Positions 48,303 to 56,596 of a stretch of 64,000 nucleotides of DNA are shown here, piece after piece. The position numbers and the translations under genes are program-made. A model generated the notes under the pieces. The model was given only the letters and a program-made list of their open reading frames with translations, had not been told where the DNA came from and made no database searches. How positions within the stretch are numbered: the first letter of the stretch is position 1; each line of letters begins with the position of its first letter. The stretch comes from an uncultured Opitutia bacterium (GTDB taxonomy: Bacteria; Verrucomicrobiota; Verrucomicrobiia; Opitutales; Opitutaceae): contig CAIUWA010000046.1 in assembly GCA_903902745.1 (NCBI GenBank), positions 62,001 to 126,000 on the forward strand, written 5' to 3'.

Positions 48303-48752
48303 ATGATTATCGCCGATCTCGCGAAGCTTCCCGGAGGAAAATTTCCCGCGCGCCGCTGGGGCCGCGGTCTCGTCGGTCAGCTCGGTCAGCCCATCGCGGC
48401 CAAGGGTTTCTCGATGGGCTATTCCATCCTGGAGCCGCACGGTGGCCAGGTGCCTTGGCACAACCAGGAGCAGGAGGAGGTTTACTTCATTGTACAGGGC
48501 GAGGGTGAAATCTGCGTCGGCACCGAGCGCAGACCCATCAAGGCGGGACAAGCGGTCTTCATGCCGCCGACGATTTTTCACCAGCTGACCAACACGGGCT
48601 CGGAGCCGATGCACATGATCTATGTTTACTGTCCCGGTGGGGACGTGGCGCACTGGCGGCAGGAGCTTAATGGCACGCTGCCCAAGGCGGGCGAGGGTGC
48701 CATCCCGCCGCTGCCGGCAGGAGCGGCGCCGCAATACACGAAGGCGCCATGA
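48303..48752 (+). CDS. cupin-domain protein
   Basis: Single-cupin protein of 149 residues. The metal-binding cupin motifs are seen as PWHNQEQEEVYFIVQGEGE and GQAVFMPPTIFHQLTNTG, with histidines and a glutamate in the usual positions. Cupins include enzymes and sugar- or metal-binding proteins; the role here is unknown. The C-terminal 30 residues are a proline/glycine/alanine-rich tail. It is not clearly part of an operon. Confidence 0.85.
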   Translation: MIIADLAKLPGGKFPARRWGRGLVGQLGQPIAAKGFSMGYSILEPHGGQVPWHNQEQEEVYFIVQGEGEICVGTERRPIKAGQAVFMPPTIFHQLTNTGSEPMHMIYVYCPGGDVAHWRQELNGTLPKAGEGAIPPLPAGAAPQYTKAP

Positions 48753-48788
48753 GCGAGGGCTGACTCGCGTCTGGATATTTTGCCTCTT

Positions 48789-48864
48789 GGTAGGGCTCGA
48801 CCTTGGTCGATGCCTCTACGTATGGTCACCTACCCGAGGCGCGGACCAAAGTCCGGCTCTACGG
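48789..48864. repeat. GGTAGGGCTCGACCTTGG inverted repeat
   Basis: Arms GGTAGGGCTCGACCTTGGTC and CGGACCAAAGTCCGGCTCTA are near reverse complements, about 30 bases apart. It is a variant of the GTAGGGCG family. It lies between convergent genes. Confidence 0.65.
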
Positions 48865-48887
48865 ATGAAAGTATCAGGCGATTGGCC

Positions 48888-49754
48888 TTACTTCACTGGG
48901 CCGATGCGTTTCGTGTCGATCGCGATGTCGTCGTAGTAGATGTCGAAGTCATCCGTGGCGCCCGCGCCCCAGGCGTGGAAGCCGAAGGCGAAATCCGAGA
49001 AGCCCTTGACGAGGTCGGTGCCCGCGACCTCGGCTTGCGCCGGACCTGCGGCAGCAGCTGGTGCCGGAGCGGCGGCGGGAGCAGTCTTGGCGGCGGGATC
49101 GCCCTTCGGGGCCCGGGGGGCGCGCGGCTTGACGACGAAATCCTTCAGTTCGGCTGCCGGCTCGCCGTCGATCCAAGCCGTGACGCGATCAGGGTGATCG
49201 GTGAACTCCCATTCGAGGCAGAACCAGCGGCCGACCGGATAGAGGATTCCGCGCGCGATGGTTTCGTTGCGCGGGATATCGGCGGCGTTCTGCTGGTAGG
49301 AGACCATCGCGTTTTTTCCGCCCGAGGCGCCGATTTCCAGGAAGTTAGAAATCGGATAACCGGCCGTGCCGGCATTCAGCAGCACATCGTGCCCGGCGGG
49401 TATGTTCGGGCCGATGAAGACATAGGCGCGGCCAAAAAAATGCGTACGCACGGCGTCCGGCAGGTGGCTGGCGACAATGAAGGCGAAGCTTTTCTCACCC
49501 TTGGGATAGTGGATCTGCAGCGCGGACTTGCCGTGGGCCGCCTGCGCGGACTGGACGGTGAAGGTCGCGTTGGTGACCTCGAGCGTTTTCCAGACCGCCT
49601 TGTTCAGGCTGCCCGATTCAAAGTTTTCCGAGAAGAGCGGGCTTTGGGCGTGCAGCGGGGCGGCGGCAACGGCGAGGCAGAACGCGCACCAGGCGGCGGT
49701 GGAGAACAGGCCCGGCTTGGCGGGCAGCGTGACGAGGCTTGGGGAGGTATTCAT
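48888..49754 (-). CDS. secreted Cip1-like domain protein
   Basis: Exported protein of 288 residues with a signal peptide (TAAWCAFCLAVAAAPLHAQ) and a jelly-roll domain resembling the Cip1 core fold known from cellulolytic fungi and some bacteria (FSENFESGSLNKAVW; AYVFIGPNIPAGHDVLLNAG; SYQQNAADIPRN; CLEWEFTD; VTAWIDGEPA). Near residues 217-251 is a proline/alanine-rich insert before the final GFHAWGAGATDDFDIYYDDI strand. A carbohydrate-binding or lyase-like role is inferred. The start is ATG 49754; the frame upstream to 49823 is not protein-like. Confidence 0.75.
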   Translation of the reverse strand: MNTSPSLVTLPAKPGLFSTAAWCAFCLAVAAAPLHAQSPLFSENFESGSLNKAVWKTLEVTNATFTVQSAQAAHGKSALQIHYPKGEKSFAFIVASHLPDAVRTHFFGRAYVFIGPNIPAGHDVLLNAGTAGYPISNFLEIGASGGKNAMVSYQQNAADIPRNETIARGILYPVGRWFCLEWEFTDHPDRVTAWIDGEPAAELKDFVVKPRAPRAPKGDPAAKTAPAAAPAPAAAAGPAQAEVAGTDLVKGFSDFAFGFHAWGAGATDDFDIYYDDIAIDTKRIGPVK

Positions 49755-49862
49755 ATTCGGGGAGGGGTAACACCATGAGGTAACGATTCGCCCGCGGTTG
49801 TCGCGAAAAATCCCTCGGGGCACTTCCGGCCCGACTTCGGATCCGGCCGAAAGTTATTCGAG

Positions 49863-49886
49863 TAGGGCGGGTCTTTGACCCGCCTT
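49863..49886. repeat. GTAGGGCGGGTCTTTGACCCGCC hairpin
   Basis: GCGGGTC-ttt-GACCCGC forms a perfect 7-base stem. The word matches one arm of the element at 8718-8780. Confidence 0.65.
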
Positions 49887-49903
49887 TTGGCCTCAATCCA
49901 TTT

Positions 49904-49981
49904 TTTGCCGCTGATCACGCGGATGGTCACGGATGATGACGCATGCGTTATCTGTGCTCATCTGTGTATTCCGTGGCGGGG
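49904..49981. repeat. palindromic repeat, CCGC/CACGGAT family
   Basis: GCCGCTGATCACGCGGATGG at the left and TCATCTGTGTATTCCGTGGC at the right form a loose inverted repeat. It resembles the gap-pgk element with the same order of words (CGCGGATG; ATCTGTGTATTCC). Confidence 0.55.
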
Positions 49982-50016
49982 TATTTGCGGATTCAGATGG
50001 GGGTCTGAGACCAGCC

Positions 50017-50784
50017 CTACTTTTTCCATCGGCTCGGGGTCCGGCCGGTTTGGCGGCGGAACCAGCGGGCGAAATAATTCGGGTCATCGAAGCCGGCCTC
50101 GGTCGCGGCTTCGGCGATGGTTGCGGCGCGGCGCAGGGCGCTTTGCGCGGCTTCGAGGCGCAACTGGTCGCGTAGGGCACGCAGGCCGACGCCGGCCTCG
50201 CGCTTGAGCTTCCGATTCAGATGGTCCGGGTGATAGCCCGCCGTGCGGGCGATGCGGGCGAGCGGGGCGGGGGAGCGCAGCAACTCGCGCATCCTTTCGA
50301 ACAGGCCGGGCTCGGGCGCCGGCTCCGGCACTGCCGGCGCCTGCTCCAGCAGGCGCGCAACGACGGCCAGGATCGCGGGATAGTCCGCGAGCGTCAGGCG
50401 CCCCTTGGCCGGCACGCGGGCGAGGAGGGCGTGCAATTCGTTCAGCGTGGCCTGGGGCAGCCGGCGATGCGCCGGCCGCACGCGGCTCGGGACCTTCACC
50501 TCGTAATCCAGCACGAGGCAGAGCGGCCGGCTGCGGCCCCGGACGGCAAAGCCGTGCGGTATGCCGGCCGGGATGATAAACAGGTCGCCCGTGCGCGCGG
50601 TGCGCCGCCGGCCGTTGATCGACTGGCCGCCCTCGCCGGAGAGGTAGAGGATCAGCTGGGCATAGTCGTGGGCGTGGGACGCCACCTCCGCCTCTCGGTG
50701 CCGGTTGAGCTGGAGCTTGCGCAGCACAAAGCCGAGGGCGTGGATTTCGATCTGCTGGATCAGGATGGGGCTCCAGGCGAGCAT
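50017..50784 (-). CDS. AraC-family transcriptional regulator
   Basis: Protein of 255 residues with an N-terminal cupin-type ligand-binding domain (AQLILYLSGEGGQSI, GDLFIIPAGIPHGFAV) and a C-terminal pair of helix-turn-helix motifs (LARIARTAGYHPDHLNRKLK; IAEAATEAGFDDPNYFARWF). It is divergent from the second Gfo/Idh/MocA gene, with 95 bases between, and may control it. Ligand unknown, likely a sugar. ATG 50784 is chosen over an upstream TTG at 50805. Confidence 0.9.
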   Translation of the reverse strand: MLAWSPILIQQIEIHALGFVLRKLQLNRHREAEVASHAHDYAQLILYLSGEGGQSINGRRRTARTGDLFIIPAGIPHGFAVRGRSRPLCLVLDYEVKVPSRVRPAHRRLPQATLNELHALLARVPAKGRLTLADYPAILAVVARLLEQAPAVPEPAPEPGLFERMRELLRSPAPLARIARTAGYHPDHLNRKLKREAGVGLRALRDQLRLEAAQSALRRAATIAEAATEAGFDDPNYFARWFRRQTGRTPSRWKK

Positions 50785-50879
50785 GGGTCGGATTAGTGCT
50801 ATCAAAAGTCGGAACTGTTCTAACGCAAGCCGTGGATTAGGACGTAAACTGATCCGCTTCTTTCACCCCTGCTTCCCCT

Positions 50880-52028
50880 ATGACCACGCACAAAGTCGGC
50901 ATCATCATGAACGGCGTCACCGGACGCATGGGCACGAACCAGCACCTGCTGCGATCGGTCAAGGCCATCATCGACCAGGGCGGCATCAAGCTCGGCGACT
51001 CGGAAGTGATCCTGCCCGACCCGATCCTGGTTGGACGCAGCGAGTCCAAGCTGGCCGCGCTCGCCGCCCGTGCAGGGGTGAAGCGCTTCACGACCAATCT
51101 GGATGCAGCGCTCGCCGATCCGGCGAACCAGATTTATTTCGACGCCACGCTCACCGGCCAGCGGCCCATCGGGGTACGCAAGGCGATTGCTGCAAAAAAA
51201 CATATTTACTGCGAGAAACCCACGGCGACCACCTCGGCCGAGGCCTATGCGCTCTACCAGGAGGCGGCAGCCGCCGGACTCAAGAACGGCGTGGTGCAGG
51301 ACAAGCTGTGGCTGCCCGGACTGCTCAAGCTGAAGTACCTCATCGATACCGGCTTCTTCGGAAAAATTCTCTCCGTGCGCGGCGAGTTCGGCTACTGGGT
51401 GTTCACCGGCGAGACCGAGAAGTTGCAGCGCCCTTCGTGGAATTATCGCAAGGAAGACGACGGCGGCATCATTGTGGACATGCTCTGCCACTGGCAGTAC
51501 GTCATCCAGAATCTCTTCGGCGAAGTGAAGTCGCTCACCTGTCTCGGCGCCACCCACATTCCGCAGCGGTGGGATGAAGCGGGGAAACCCTACAAGTGCA
51601 CGGCGGATGATTCCGCCTACGCGACCTTTGAGCTGCGCAACGGCGTGATCTGCCATTTCAACTCCTCGTGGGATGTGCGAGTGCGCCGGGACGATCTGCT
51701 CACGCTGCAGGTGGACGGCACGCACGGCTCGGCGGTGGCCGGCCTGCGCAATTGCGTCGCGCAGCATCTGTCCGCGACTCCGCGCTGCCTCTGGAATCCC
51801 GACATCGACAGCCCCGTAAAGTACATGGACGGCTGGACGACGGTGCCGAACCACGACAACTATGACAACGCGTTCAAGGTGCAGTGGGAGCTCTTCCTCC
51901 GGCACGTGGTGAAGAACGAGCCGTTTCCCTGGACCTTGCTCGAGGGCGCCAAGGGCGTGCAGCTGGCGGAGCTCGGGATCAAGTCATGGGCCGAGCGCCG
52001 CTGGGTGGACGTGCCGAAGCTGGGCTGA
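50880..52028 (+). CDS. Gfo/Idh/MocA family oxidoreductase
   Basis: NAD(P)-dependent oxidoreductase of 382 residues. It has the N-terminal Rossmann motif GIIMNGVTGRMG, catalytic lysine in YCEKPTATT, DGGIIVDMLCHWQ with the conserved aspartate and histidine, and a long C-terminal beta domain. It differs from the gene at 26337 in length and sequence, so it is not a recent duplicate. It probably acts on a sugar or polyol, with the divergent AraC regulator as a controller. No sugar transporter or kinase is adjacent. Confidence 0.9.
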   Translation: MTTHKVGIIMNGVTGRMGTNQHLLRSVKAIIDQGGIKLGDSEVILPDPILVGRSESKLAALAARAGVKRFTTNLDAALADPANQIYFDATLTGQRPIGVRKAIAAKKHIYCEKPTATTSAEAYALYQEAAAAGLKNGVVQDKLWLPGLLKLKYLIDTGFFGKILSVRGEFGYWVFTGETEKLQRPSWNYRKEDDGGIIVDMLCHWQYVIQNLFGEVKSLTCLGATHIPQRWDEAGKPYKCTADDSAYATFELRNGVICHFNSSWDVRVRRDDLLTLQVDGTHGSAVAGLRNCVAQHLSATPRCLWNPDIDSPVKYMDGWTTVPNHDNYDNAFKVQWELFLRHVVKNEPFPWTLLEGAKGVQLAELGIKSWAERRWVDVPKLG

Positions 52029-52204
52029 GTGCCGCCTCGTTGCCTCAGCTGCTACGTTCTGAGCGACTCCTTGGAATATCCCGCTTTCATTTCCAAACGA
52101 TAAATTTGCACTGGCAAATCACGCGTTTTGAATAACGTGTGCGCAGTGCCGGCTTCGCCGGCCCAGCTGAAATAATTCCTCCCACTTCGGATCTCATTTC
52201 CACC

Positions 52205-52921
52205 ATGCCTATCGTCAACGTCTCATCGACCCATTCGTTCCTGCCGCCCGGGCTGTTCTGGGTGCTGTTCATCGGCGTGTTCCTTTTTTCGCTCTATGCG
52301 CAGTTCAAGGTGTCGAGCGCCTACGGTAAGAACTCCAAAATTCCGTCGCGTGGCGGCATTTCCGGCCGCGAGGCGGCGGCGGCGGTGATGAATCGCGCGG
52401 GCATCAACGACGTCGAAATCACCGAGGTCGAAGGCCACCTCACGGACCATTACGATCCGTTGCACAAGCGCCTGGTGCTTTCCTCGGATAACTACCGGGG
52501 CACAAGCCTCGCGGCCGTCGGCGTCGCGGCGCACGAAGCCGGCCATGCGATCCAGCACAAGATCGGCTACAAGATGCTGAACTTCCGCATGGCGCTGGTG
52601 CCGGCCACGCAGGCCGTTTCCCGCGTTCTGCCCTTTTTGATCCTGGCGAGCTACTTTCTCGTGCGCGGGCTTTCGGGCATGATGCTCGATGTCGCCATCA
52701 TCTGCTATGCGGTGCTCACGCTGTTCCAGCTCATCACGCTGCCGGTCGAATTTGACGCCACGCGTCGCGCGAAGGTACAGCTGGTGGAGCTCGGCATCCT
52801 CGATCGCGATGAAATGCCGGGCGTCAACGAGACGCTCGACGCCGCGGCCCTGACCTACGTGGCCGCGTTCATCGGCTCGCTGCTCATGCTGCTGCAGCTG
52901 CTCTCGGCGCGACGGGACTGA
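52205..52921 (+). CDS. YugP-type membrane zinc metallopeptidase
   Basis: Membrane protein of 238 residues of the zinc-peptidase family PF04298 (YugP). An N-terminal membrane helix (PGLFWVLFIGVFLFSLYAQF) is followed by the zinc motif AAHEAGHAIQH (H110, E111, H114) and later helices (VLPFLILASYFLVRG; FIGSLLMLLQLL). The family's substrate is not known. The ATG at 52205 is chosen; upstream the frame includes a GCCGGC-ttc-GCCGGC hairpin (52148-52162) and is not family-like. It stands alone between an oxidoreductase and tRNA-Ser. Confidence 0.9.
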   Translation: MPIVNVSSTHSFLPPGLFWVLFIGVFLFSLYAQFKVSSAYGKNSKIPSRGGISGREAAAAVMNRAGINDVEITEVEGHLTDHYDPLHKRLVLSSDNYRGTSLAAVGVAAHEAGHAIQHKIGYKMLNFRMALVPATQAVSRVLPFLILASYFLVRGLSGMMLDVAIICYAVLTLFQLITLPVEFDATRRAKVQLVELGILDRDEMPGVNETLDAAALTYVAAFIGSLLMLLQLLSARRD

Positions 52922-52938
52922 GTCATTCAGACGATTGC

Positions 52939-53020
52939 AGGTGGAACGTGTTGTCCCCAACACGTTGGTTTGGGGGATGACTGGGTCCAAGCGCGTTGGG
53001 GACAACGCGCTCCACCTTTC
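52939..53020. repeat. AGGTGGAACG...TTGTCCCC palindrome pair
   Basis: Left arm AGGTGGAACGTGTTGTCCCC with ACACG and right arm GGGGACAACGCGCTCCACCT are inverted copies; the best-preserved element of its family here. It sits between the zinc peptidase stop and tRNA-Ser. Confidence 0.8.
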
Positions 53021-53091
53021 GGTCAGCCTTGTCCTGCCCGGTCTTTTTCTTGCCTGCCATTCGCGCGTTCCGCACGCTGGTTGCACCGTTC

Positions 53092-53181
53092 GGAGGAGTG
53101 GCTGAGTGGTTTAAGGCATCTGACTTGAAATCAGACGAACTCGCAAGGGTTCCGTGGGTTCGAATCCTACCTCCTCCGCCA
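53092..53181 (+). tRNA. tRNA-Ser (UGA)
   Basis: Class II tRNA of 90 bases with long variable arm. Acceptor GGAGGAG pairs with CTCCTCC (53171-53177), discriminator G and encoded CCA (53179-53181). The anticodon stem-loop TCTGA-CTTGAAA-TCAGA gives anticodon TGA, reading UCA. T arm GGGTTCGAATCC. Confidence 0.97.
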
Positions 53182-53208
53182 CTTTCTTTCGGAAGCCGAA
53201 AGAAAGTG
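53180..53208. terminator. long hairpin after tRNA-Ser
   Basis: CACTTTCTTTCGG (53180-53192) pairs perfectly with CCGAAAGAAAGTG (53196-53208) around an AAG loop, a 13-base stem overlapping the CCA end. No T-run follows, so it may be a processing or pause site rather than a classical terminator. Confidence 0.55.
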
Positions 53209-53302
53209 TCCGCCGTAGCCTTGGCGAAGGCGGACTTTGCCATCACTAGGACCTTCATTTTCGCCAAGACGGCAGACTGTGCTTCTGGCGAAGGAGGACA
53301 GA
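53208..53302. repeat. CCGTAGCCTTGGCGAAGGCGG repeat pair
   Basis: TGTCCGCCGTAGCCTTGGCG followed by AAGGCGGACTTTG (53208-53238) is a close relative of the element at 18105-18139; a second, diverged inverted arm (TTTTCGCCAAGACGGCAG, then TTCTGGCGAAGGAGGACAG) lies at 53267-53302. It lies just upstream of the glycosyltransferase gene and makes that frame look falsely longer. Confidence 0.7.
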
Positions 53303-53338
53303 GAATCGCGTTTGCCAGCGGTAGCAACGCGGCGAAGG

Positions 53339-55780
53339 ATGGTTTCATTGGAGACGAACTTATCCTCACGTGACCAATGGGGTCGCCGGCTGACCAGTCC
53401 GGTTGCCGCCGGGCTGGTGCTACTGCTGTTCTGGGCCGGCCTGCTGGCCAGCCTGCGGAACAAGGGCATGACTTATGACGAGATCGGGCATGCGACGGCG
53501 GGATACAGTTACTGGCGCTACAAAGATTTCCGGCTGGATCCGGAAAACGGCAACCTGCCGCAGCGATTGATGGCACTGCCGTTGTATTTGAGTGGCGAGA
53601 AATTCAAGTTTCCGCCGCCCGAGGCGCCGGGCTGGCGCCAGACCGACGTGTGGGTGCTCGGCCGACAGTGGTTTCAGGAAATGGGTCATGATCAAACCGC
53701 CATGCTGTTCCGCGGCCGGGCCATCATGGGCCTGGTGGCCGTGGCGCTGGGGGCCTTGGTCTGGCTCTGGTCGCGCCGGCTCTTTGGCCCGGCGGGCGGG
53801 ATGTTGTCGCTACTGCTCTATGTCCTAAGTCCGATCATCCTGGCCAACGGGGCGCTGATGACCTCGGACACCATTTCGGCCCTGTTTTTCCTGGCCGCGG
53901 TATGGAGCCTGTGGGAGGTGCTACAACGGATCACCCTTGGCCGGGTGCTGCTCGCGGGTTTGTGCCTGGGCGGAATGTGCGTCTCGAAAATGTCCGCGGT
54001 CCTGCTGCTGCCGATGGCGGTGGTGCTGGTGACCGCGCGCCTGATGAGCGGGAAACCGCTGGTGGTCGCCATCGGCCGTTCGTGCGATCTGGTGCGGCGC
54101 AGCCAACAGCTCCTTGCTTTCGCCGCCGTCGGCCTGGCTCAGGCCTTGGTGGCATGGGTGGTGATCTGGGGGTTTTATGGCTTTCGGTACGCGGCGTTTG
54201 TACCGACGGCAGCGGATCCCGGCCAATTCCTGCGGCGGTGGGAAATGGTGCGGGGCCAGCGCGATCCCCTTGACCTGGCTGGTGAGCTGGCGCTGAGCGA
54301 CGGGCAACGCGCGCAAATGGCCCGGCTGATGCCGGTGACCAACGTGCAGCTTGAGCCGTGGGCGCAACCGCGGGTCGCCGCCTTCGAGGCCATCCGCCGG
54401 GAGGTCCTGTCGCCGGCGCAGAACCACCAGATGGACCTCTGGCTCGCGGAACCTTCCCCCGTGTGGCCGATAAGGATGGTGGATTTTGCCCGCCAGCATG
54501 AGTTGCTGCCCGAGGCCTATCTCTATGGCTACGCCAACGTCTGGCGCTTCTCTGCCAGTCGCATCGGCTTTCTCAACGGCGAGCTCAACGCGAATGGCAA
54601 TCGCTGGTTTTTTCCCTACGCGTTTCTCGTGAAGACGCCACTGACGATCTTCGCCTGCTTCGGCCTTGCCGTCGCGGCCGGCGTCCAGATGACACGCCGG
54701 CGTCGGCGCACCGCATCATCCGCGGGCACCGCGGCCGGGCCGACCCTCTACGATACGCTGCCGTTGTGGACGGTGCTGGGCCTTTACGGGCTCACCATCC
54801 TGCTCAGCAGTTTGAATATCGGGCACCGGCATCTCCTGCCGGTGTATCCGCCCCTGTTCGTGCTGGCCGGTGCCGCCGCCTACTGGCTCGGAGATTTCGG
54901 CCGGGCCCATCGGGCCTTTGCACTCACGCTCGTCGGCCTGATGGCGGGACTCATGGCGGAGATGGCTTATCGTTATCCGAACTACCTGGCCTATTTCAAT
55001 GTCGTCGCCGGCGGGCCGGCGCAGGGCTATCGGCATCTCGTCGACAGTTCCCTCGATTGGGGGCAGGACCTGCCCGGCGTAAAGGCCTACGTCGACCAGC
55101 ATACGTTGGAGGGTCCGTTTTATCTGTCCTATTTCGGTATGGACGACCCGACCTTCTACGGAATTTCCGCCGCGCGGCTTTACTCGGCTCCGGGCCAGGA
55201 TGTCCCGCCGCCACTATTTATTTTGCCGGCCATGCCGCGGGACAGGGCAGACGCAGTGGCGGCGAATGTACGACGGCAGTATCCCTTCTATGAGGTCGCG
55301 GGAATTGTTTCGGACGCAAACGACTGGGTGCAGGTCGTGATGCTGAAGACGGCGCGCGCGCTCCATTGGACCAAGGGCACATATCTGATCAGCGCCACGA
55401 TGCTCCAGCCGATCAATTATGTGGCCACCGGCCCGCAAGGGCCGTGGAACCAGCGCTTCGAGACGATTTACCAGGAACTCGGTCGTGCGGCCGGACCCAT
55501 CTACGGTGACGACCCGCAGGCCCGGCTGGCGCTCCTGCACCAGCACGCGCCGGCAGATTGGGAAAGTGTCCTGACGCGCTTCGAGGCCTTCCGTTTTGCG
55601 CGGCTGACCGCGTTCCTGCGCCAGCGCGAACCGGACGACAACATCAACTACTCGATTCTGGTCTATCACCTGACTGACGCGGACATCGCCCAGGCATTAC
55701 AGGGCCCGCCGCCCGAGCTGGGAGCGGACCTGCCCAAGTCCATCCAGAGCCAGGAGGCAGAGCGTAGCAGAGATCGTTGA
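53339..55780 (+). CDS. large ArnT/PMT-like GT-C membrane glycosyltransferase
   Basis: Membrane protein of about 813 residues with roughly 10-12 helices in the first 600 residues. The first outer loop has NKGMTYDEIGHATAGYSYWR, an acidic pair where ArnT/PMT enzymes place their catalytic aspartate. The C-terminal 200 residues (from DLPGVKAYVDQHT) are mainly soluble and may be periplasmic. Such enzymes use polyprenyl-phosphate sugars to modify lipid A or proteins. The start at ATG 53339 (GGATGG context) excludes repeat-encoded residues. A PagL-like lipid A enzyme lies next door on the opposite strand. Confidence 0.8.
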   Translation: MVSLETNLSSRDQWGRRLTSPVAAGLVLLLFWAGLLASLRNKGMTYDEIGHATAGYSYWRYKDFRLDPENGNLPQRLMALPLYLSGEKFKFPPPEAPGWRQTDVWVLGRQWFQEMGHDQTAMLFRGRAIMGLVAVALGALVWLWSRRLFGPAGGMLSLLLYVLSPIILANGALMTSDTISALFFLAAVWSLWEVLQRITLGRVLLAGLCLGGMCVSKMSAVLLLPMAVVLVTARLMSGKPLVVAIGRSCDLVRRSQQLLAFAAVGLAQALVAWVVIWGFYGFRYAAFVPTAADPGQFLRRWEMVRGQRDPLDLAGELALSDGQRAQMARLMPVTNVQLEPWAQPRVAAFEAIRREVLSPAQNHQMDLWLAEPSPVWPIRMVDFARQHELLPEAYLYGYANVWRFSASRIGFLNGELNANGNRWFFPYAFLVKTPLTIFACFGLAVAAGVQMTRRRRRTASSAGTAAGPTLYDTLPLWTVLGLYGLTILLSSLNIGHRHLLPVYPPLFVLAGAAAYWLGDFGRAHRAFALTLVGLMAGLMAEMAYRYPNYLAYFNVVAGGPAQGYRHLVDSSLDWGQDLPGVKAYVDQHTLEGPFYLSYFGMDDPTFYGISAARLYSAPGQDVPPPLFILPAMPRDRADAVAANVRRQYPFYEVAGIVSDANDWVQVVMLKTARALHWTKGTYLISATMLQPINYVATGPQGPWNQRFETIYQELGRAAGPIYGDDPQARLALLHQHAPADWESVLTRFEAFRFARLTAFLRQREPDDNINYSILVYHLTDADIAQALQGPPPELGADLPKSIQSQEAERSRDR

Positions 55781-55848
55781 CGACGTAAAAATCAAAGGAA
55801 TGAGGGGGCCGCTCCGCGTCGGCGGAATCCTGGCGCAGTCGGGCCGGG

Positions 55849-56442
55849 TCAAAACTTCAGGGTGTAGCCGAGCGTAAAGCCCAGTGCATCGATGCCGGGA
55901 TTCGGCTTGGTCTGGCCGCCGTTCGACAGGTGCTGATACATGATCCCGGCATTCAGCTGGGTGTGGCCGGACATGATGTGCTCGATCCCGCCGCGGATAA
56001 ACCAGTTGAACGTGAAGTCCTGGCCCAAGGCGCCTTTCACCGCCTGCGAATCGGTGAAACCGAAGCCACCGCCGGAGCCTCCGTAAAGGGACCAGGTGCC
56101 GGAATGGTTCCACCATTCCACGGAGGGCGAACCGGACACCCCAAAATAATGGGATTCGGGCCCGTGCTCGACCCACGTGCCGATCAAGGTCAGGCGATGC
56201 CGGACGACAATCACTGATCCATCGCTGAGGTCCCAGCCGAACGCCTTGGCCGACCGCCATGAAAGCATCGTCGGCACCAACCGGTATGGGATGGGTGTGC
56301 CGGAGCCGACTTCCCAAAGCAGACCCGATTCCAGCGTGATAGAACTGTTCTCCCAGGCCTGCAATGGAGCCGGCTCGGCGGCGGCGAGCAGTCCCGTTCC
56401 CAGTAGCGAGCCCAGCAGGGCAAATTTTGCAAGAGGAGGCAT
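55849..56442 (-). CDS. PagL-like lipid A 3-O-deacylase
   Basis: Outer-membrane beta-barrel of 197 residues with a signal peptide (FALLGSLLGTGLLAAAEPA). The PagL active-site segment is present: MYQHLSNGGQTKPNPGIDAL, containing the His-Ser pair, and the chain ends in GYTLKF, an aromatic barrel end. The enzyme removes an acyl chain from lipid A. Its convergent neighbour is a GT-C enzyme that could also modify lipid A. Confidence 0.85.
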   Translation of the reverse strand: MPPLAKFALLGSLLGTGLLAAAEPAPLQAWENSSITLESGLLWEVGSGTPIPYRLVPTMLSWRSAKAFGWDLSDGSVIVVRHRLTLIGTWVEHGPESHYFGVSGSPSVEWWNHSGTWSLYGGSGGGFGFTDSQAVKGALGQDFTFNWFIRGGIEHIMSGHTQLNAGIMYQHLSNGGQTKPNPGIDALGFTLGYTLKF

Positions 56443-56596
56443 GTGCTGAATGAGGAGAGGGCTGAGCTGTCGCGGGAAGCGGCGGCTGTCGTTGCCGGCA
56501 AGGCAGTGCGGGTCTGCGCACCAACGCGAACCATATCCGTCCGGGTGGCGGACGGCGCAACGACTGGGACTGCCCCCAGGGAGGTGGTCGCAGCCG

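Larger units (their letters stand above)
49755..50016. other. intergenic space with two repeat arms
   Basis: These 262 bases between the Cip1-like gene and the AraC gene hold a GTAGGGCG arm (49863-49886, AGGGCGGGTCTTTGACCCGCC) and a CCGCGGAT-family palindrome (49904-49981). I see no coding sequence. Confidence 0.5.

Noticed and set aside
52148-52162. Perfect GCCGGC-ttc-GCCGGC hairpin upstream of the zinc peptidase
   Set aside because: Too short and GC-rich to call a regulatory site without further evidence; no T-run or known operator.
53237-53338. 34-residue N-terminal extension of the glycosyltransferase
   Set aside because: This stretch translates the GGCGAAGG repeat pair, not family sequence; ATG 53339 is a better start.
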